A stretch of 8,292 nucleotides of DNA from Micrococcales bacterium (GTDB taxonomy: Bacteria; Actinomycetota; Actinomycetes; Actinomycetales; Dermatophilaceae), in assembly GCA_030537915.1 (NCBI GenBank), contig JAUNUZ010000013.1:6189-14480 (forward strand), read 5' to 3'. The position numbers and the translations under genes were made by a program. Position 1 is the first letter of the stretch, and each line of letters opens with the position of its first letter. Shown here piece by piece: positions 6,229-8,292 of the stretch. Below the pieces are notes generated by a model that was not told where the DNA came from, did not search any database, and was given only the letters and a program-made list of their open reading frames with translations.

Positions 6229-6861
6229 GTGACGTCGGCGGCGCCGACTGCGGCCGCCATCGTCCTGTGTGGCGGCACATCTCGTCGGTTCGGGGGCATC
6301 GATAAGACCGCGCAGCCGCTGGGCTCCGCGACGGTGCTGGACAGCCTGCTCGTCGCGCTACCGGCGCACTGGCCCATCGTCTGCGTCGGTGTGCAGCGCG
6401 AGTTGAGACAGACGATGCGGCGGTCCGTCGCCTGGACCCGGGAGGACCCTCCGCTCGCAGGGCCGGTCGCAGGCATCGCCGCCGGTCTCGCGGCGCTCGA
6501 TGACTTGGATCACCTCGATGACTGTCGCGGATCCGACGCAGACCTGGTCCTCGTGCTGGCTGGTGATCAACCGTTCGCCGGCGAGGTCGCGGGTGATCTC
6601 GTCAGGGTGCTGCACGCAGCCGCTCGCACCATCGACGCCGTCGCCGCGAGCGACGACGGACGCGCCCAGCTCCTCCTGTGCGCCTACCGTCGCGGTCCGC
6701 TCGCCGCGCTCCTGACCGGGGACGTTGCGGGCGGTGGGGTGTACCGAACCCTTGCCCCGCTTCGGGTGCAGACCCTGGCGGTGGCCGAACGGGTCACCCT
6801 CGACGTCGACGCCCCCGCCGACCTCGCACACGCGCGCGGCCTGAACGCGCCCGACATCTGA
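6229..6861 (+). CDS. MobA-like molybdenum cofactor guanylyltransferase / nucleotidyltransferase
   Basis: A 210-residue protein of the MobA-like NTP-transferase family; the best known members attach GMP to molybdopterin in the cytoplasm. The N-terminal nucleotide-binding loop is L-C-G-G-T-S-R-R-F-G-G-I-D-K (13-26), with the conserved lysine at 26. P-L-A-G-P-V-A-G-I-A-A-G-L (75-87) and A-G-D-Q-P (111-115, metal-binding Asp113) follow. The C-terminal L-D-V-D-A-P-A-D-L-A (191-200) corresponds to the family's 'N-x-N-T-P-x-D-L' region. Length is normal for MobA. The start is GTG, supported by GAGGG upstream. No other molybdenum cofactor genes are in the window, so the substrate is not confirmed by context; a related nucleotidyltransferase role (such as MocA-type) remains possible. 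Confidence 0.85.
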   Translation: MTSAAPTAAAIVLCGGTSRRFGGIDKTAQPLGSATVLDSLLVALPAHWPIVCVGVQRELRQTMRRSVAWTREDPPLAGPVAGIAAGLAALDDLDHLDDCRGSDADLVLVLAGDQPFAGEVAGDLVRVLHAAARTIDAVAASDDGRAQLLLCAYRRGPLAALLTGDVAGGGVYRTLAPLRVQTLAVAERVTLDVDAPADLAHARGLNAPDI

Positions 6862-6881
6862 GCGCACCGGGCGACGGCGAG

Positions 6882-6897
6882 TAGGTTGGCCGCTATG
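6882..6897 (+). promoter_or_regulatory. leaderless-type promoter (-10 TAGGTT, 7 bases, ATG)
   Basis: TAGGTT at 6882-6887 is followed by 7 bases and the ATG at 6895, the same spacing as at 105-120 and 470-485. It lies in the 33-base gap after the MobA-like gene. It suggests the oxidoreductase has its own transcription start in addition to any read-through. Confidence 0.55.
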
Positions 6898-7878
6898 AAG
6901 GCAGTGACGATTCCGAATCCTGGTGACGCCGATGCTCTCGTGCTCGCCGACGTGCCCGACCCGGTTGCCGGTGTCGGCGAGGTCGTCGTCGAGGTCGCCG
7001 CGGCGGGGGTCAACCGCGCCGACATCATGCAGCGGATGGGCTTCTACCCCCCTCCGCAGGATGCCTCGCACTACCCCGGCCTCGAGGTGAGTGGTCGCGT
7101 CATCGAGCTCGGGGAAGGCGCCGACGCAGGCGAATTCGGCATCGGCGACGAGGTGTGTGCCTTGCTGACCGGGGGTGGTTATGCCGAGCGCGTGGCGGTG
7201 CCGGTCGGGCAGGTACTCCCGGTCCCCCACGGCGTCTCGCTCATCGACGCGGCCGGTCTCATCGAGGTCGTGGCGACGGTGTGGAGCAATGTCTTCATGA
7301 CCGCGCACCTGCAACCGGGACAGGTGCTGCTCATCCACGGCGGTTCGAGCGGGATCGGCACGATGGGGATCCAGCTGGCGCGTGAGTTCGAAGCGCGAGT
7401 CGCAGTCACCGCCGGGTCCCAGGCCAAGCTCGATGTCTGTCGCGAGCTCGGCGCGGAGATCCTCATCAACTACAAGTTGTCCGACTTCGTCGAGGTCCTG
7501 CGCGACGAGACCGATGGCTACGGCGCCGATGTCATCCTCGACGTTGTCGGCGCGAAGTACCTGCCGCGCAATATCGACGCCCTGGCCGCCAACGGGCGCC
7601 TCGTCGTCATCGGCATGCAAGGCGGCCGTAGGGGCGAGCTCGATCTGGGCGCCCTCCTGAGCAAGCGGGGTGCTGTCATCGCGACCTCGCTGCGTGCGCG
7701 GCCGGCTCGCGAAAAGGCAACGATCATTAAGGCCGTCCGTGAGCATGTCTGGCCGATGATCGAACAGGGTCGGGTGCGTCCGATCATCCAGGAGCGGCTG
7801 CCGCTCCAGCGGGCCGGCGACGCGCACCGCATCCTCGAGGCGTCCGAACACATCGGCAAGATCCTTCTCACGACCTGA
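6895..7878 (+). CDS. NAD(P)H quinone oxidoreductase, PIG3-type, zinc-free MDR family
   Basis: A 327-residue cytosolic enzyme of the medium-chain dehydrogenase/reductase superfamily. It has the quinone-oxidoreductase pattern: GroES-like substrate domain (about 27-110) with A-G-V-N-R-A-D-I-M-Q-R (37-47), then Y-P-P-P-Q-D and P-G-L-E-V-S-G (61-67). The nucleotide-binding fold contains H-G-G-S-S-G-I-G-T-M-G-I-Q-L-A-R (148-163). The catalytic-zinc cysteine and the structural-zinc four-cysteine lobe are absent, as expected for this branch. G-Y-G-A-D-V-I-L-D-V-V-G (208-219) is also typical. NADPH is the expected donor; the natural acceptor is unknown. A TTG at 6886 is in frame, but ATG 6895 fits the family start and the TAGGTT promoter. 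The gene ends convergent with the F420-type gene. Confidence 0.93.
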   Translation: MKAVTIPNPGDADALVLADVPDPVAGVGEVVVEVAAAGVNRADIMQRMGFYPPPQDASHYPGLEVSGRVIELGEGADAGEFGIGDEVCALLTGGGYAERVAVPVGQVLPVPHGVSLIDAAGLIEVVATVWSNVFMTAHLQPGQVLLIHGGSSGIGTMGIQLAREFEARVAVTAGSQAKLDVCRELGAEILINYKLSDFVEVLRDETDGYGADVILDVVGAKYLPRNIDALAANGRLVVIGMQGGRRGELDLGALLSKRGAVIATSLRARPAREKATIIKAVREHVWPMIEQGRVRPIIQERLPLQRAGDAHRILEASEHIGKILLTT

Positions 7879-7884
7879 TTCGGA

Positions 7885-7899
7885 CCGGCCTCGGGCCGG
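7885..7899. terminator. short hairpin between convergent genes (possible bidirectional terminator)
   Basis: CCGGCC TCG GGCCGG is a perfect 6-bp stem with a 3-base loop, starting 7 bases after the oxidoreductase stop. It lies in the 63-base gap between two convergent genes, where a shared terminator is expected. There is no T-run on either side, so support rests on position and symmetry. Confidence 0.42.
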
Positions 7900-7933
7900 G
7901 CTTCAGGTGCGATGCGTCCTGGTCCGTCTTCAG

Positions 7934-7945
7934 CTGACGCGTCAG
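7934..7945. repeat. perfect 12-bp palindrome over the stop codon of the F420-type gene
   Basis: CTGACGCGTCAG is fully symmetrical and contains the stop codon of the minus-strand gene (7942-7944). It has no loop, so it is a poor RNA hairpin. No function is clear. Confidence 0.3.
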
Positions 7946-8292
7946 GGTGTGATGCGCAGGATCACCCGCTCGGGGGAGCCGCGGCGAGCCACGCGCTCGA
8001 AGAGCATGATGAGGCGGTGCTGCCAGCCGTACTTCTTGGCCAGCGCCGTCGCCGCCGTGGCGATCTCGTGAGGGTCCCGAAGGATCTCGGCACGACCCGT
8101 AGCCGTGGGGGCGTCATCCGCGACCTGCCCCCGGCGCGAACACGGACGCAACTCGACGCGGGGGTCTCGGCGCAGCCTCTTGACCTTGCCTGAGCCCGCG
8201 GCGGTGGTGACGACCAGACCCCCGGCGGTCGGCGCAATCCACACCGGGGTCGCGACCCCCACCCCGCTTTTGCGGTAGGTCGTCAACGACAC
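7942..8292 (-). CDS. PPOX-class F420-dependent oxidoreductase, C-terminal part (5' end outside window)
   Basis: At least 116 residues of a small split-barrel flavin/deazaflavin-binding protein of the actinobacterial PPOX-class F420-dependent group. S-L-T-T-Y-R-K-S-G (2-10), T-P-V-W (15-18) and T-A-A-G-S-G-K-V-K-R-L-R-R-D-P-R-V (29-45) are the family's cofactor-binding strand pattern. A-K-K-Y-G-W (84-89) and a final strand ending I-L-R-I-T-P follow. The frame is open to the window edge. The GTG at 8292-8290 is probably an internal valine codon, because relatives carry more residues before L-T-T. Such enzymes use coenzyme F420 for redox reactions; the substrate is unknown. F420 use is by family inference and is consistent with an actinobacterium. 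Confidence 0.85.
   Translation of the reverse strand: MSLTTYRKSGVGVATPVWIAPTAGGLVVTTAAGSGKVKRLRRDPRVELRPCSRRGQVADDAPTATGRAEILRDPHEIATAATALAKKYGWQHRLIMLFERVARRGSPERVILRITP

Noticed and set aside
6358..7851. 497-residue minus-strand open frame across the MobA-like and oxidoreductase genes
   Set aside because: Both plus-strand genes are clearly recognisable. The antisense product, rich in D, R, H and G, resembles no family I know and would begin inside the oxidoreductase gene.

Overview
The window is very G+C-rich, with G or C at almost every third codon position. It carries an F420-type flavin/deazaflavin-binding oxidoreductase fragment, a DinB/DUF664 protein and several leaderless-type starts. 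Together these point to a chromosomal segment of a high-GC actinobacterium; genus cannot be decided from the sequence alone. I see no RNA genes, insertion sequences, CRISPR arrays, phage genes or other signs of a mobile or defence region. This looks like ordinary chromosomal housekeeping and catabolic sequence.

Layout: (1) 1-117 is the edge of the window, with possibly the last codons of an upstream gene, then a TAGGAT promoter. (2) 118-1282, plus strand: two small two-helix membrane proteins that look like tandem paralogues, each behind a near-identical leaderless promoter, then a DinB/DUF664 protein overlapping the second by 4 bases. (3) 1292-4680, minus strand: histidine-utilisation genes hutU (urocanate hydratase) and hutH (histidine ammonia-lyase), separated by a palindrome-rich 140-base gap. 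(4) 4804-5637, plus strand: an IclR-family regulator divergent from hutH, the obvious candidate for the local hut regulator. (5) 5734-6861, plus strand: a proline-rich membrane protein followed closely by a MobA-like nucleotidyltransferase. (6) 6895-7878, plus strand: a zinc-free quinone oxidoreductase-like (PIG3-type) enzyme with its own leaderless promoter. (7) 7942-8292, minus strand: the C-terminal part of an F420-dependent PPOX-class enzyme running off the window.

The only pathway visible is the first half of histidine breakdown: HutH removes ammonia from L-histidine to give urocanate, and HutU hydrates urocanate to imidazolonepropionate. HutI and the later enzymes are not here. The hut operon ends tail-to-tail against the DinB gene with 9 bases between stop codons, so the remaining steps must be encoded elsewhere. 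The most notable sequence-level observations are the repeated TAGGNT-N7-ATG start architecture, the tandem paralogue pair, and the hairpin exactly at the hutH stop codon. No undescribed multi-gene system is apparent.
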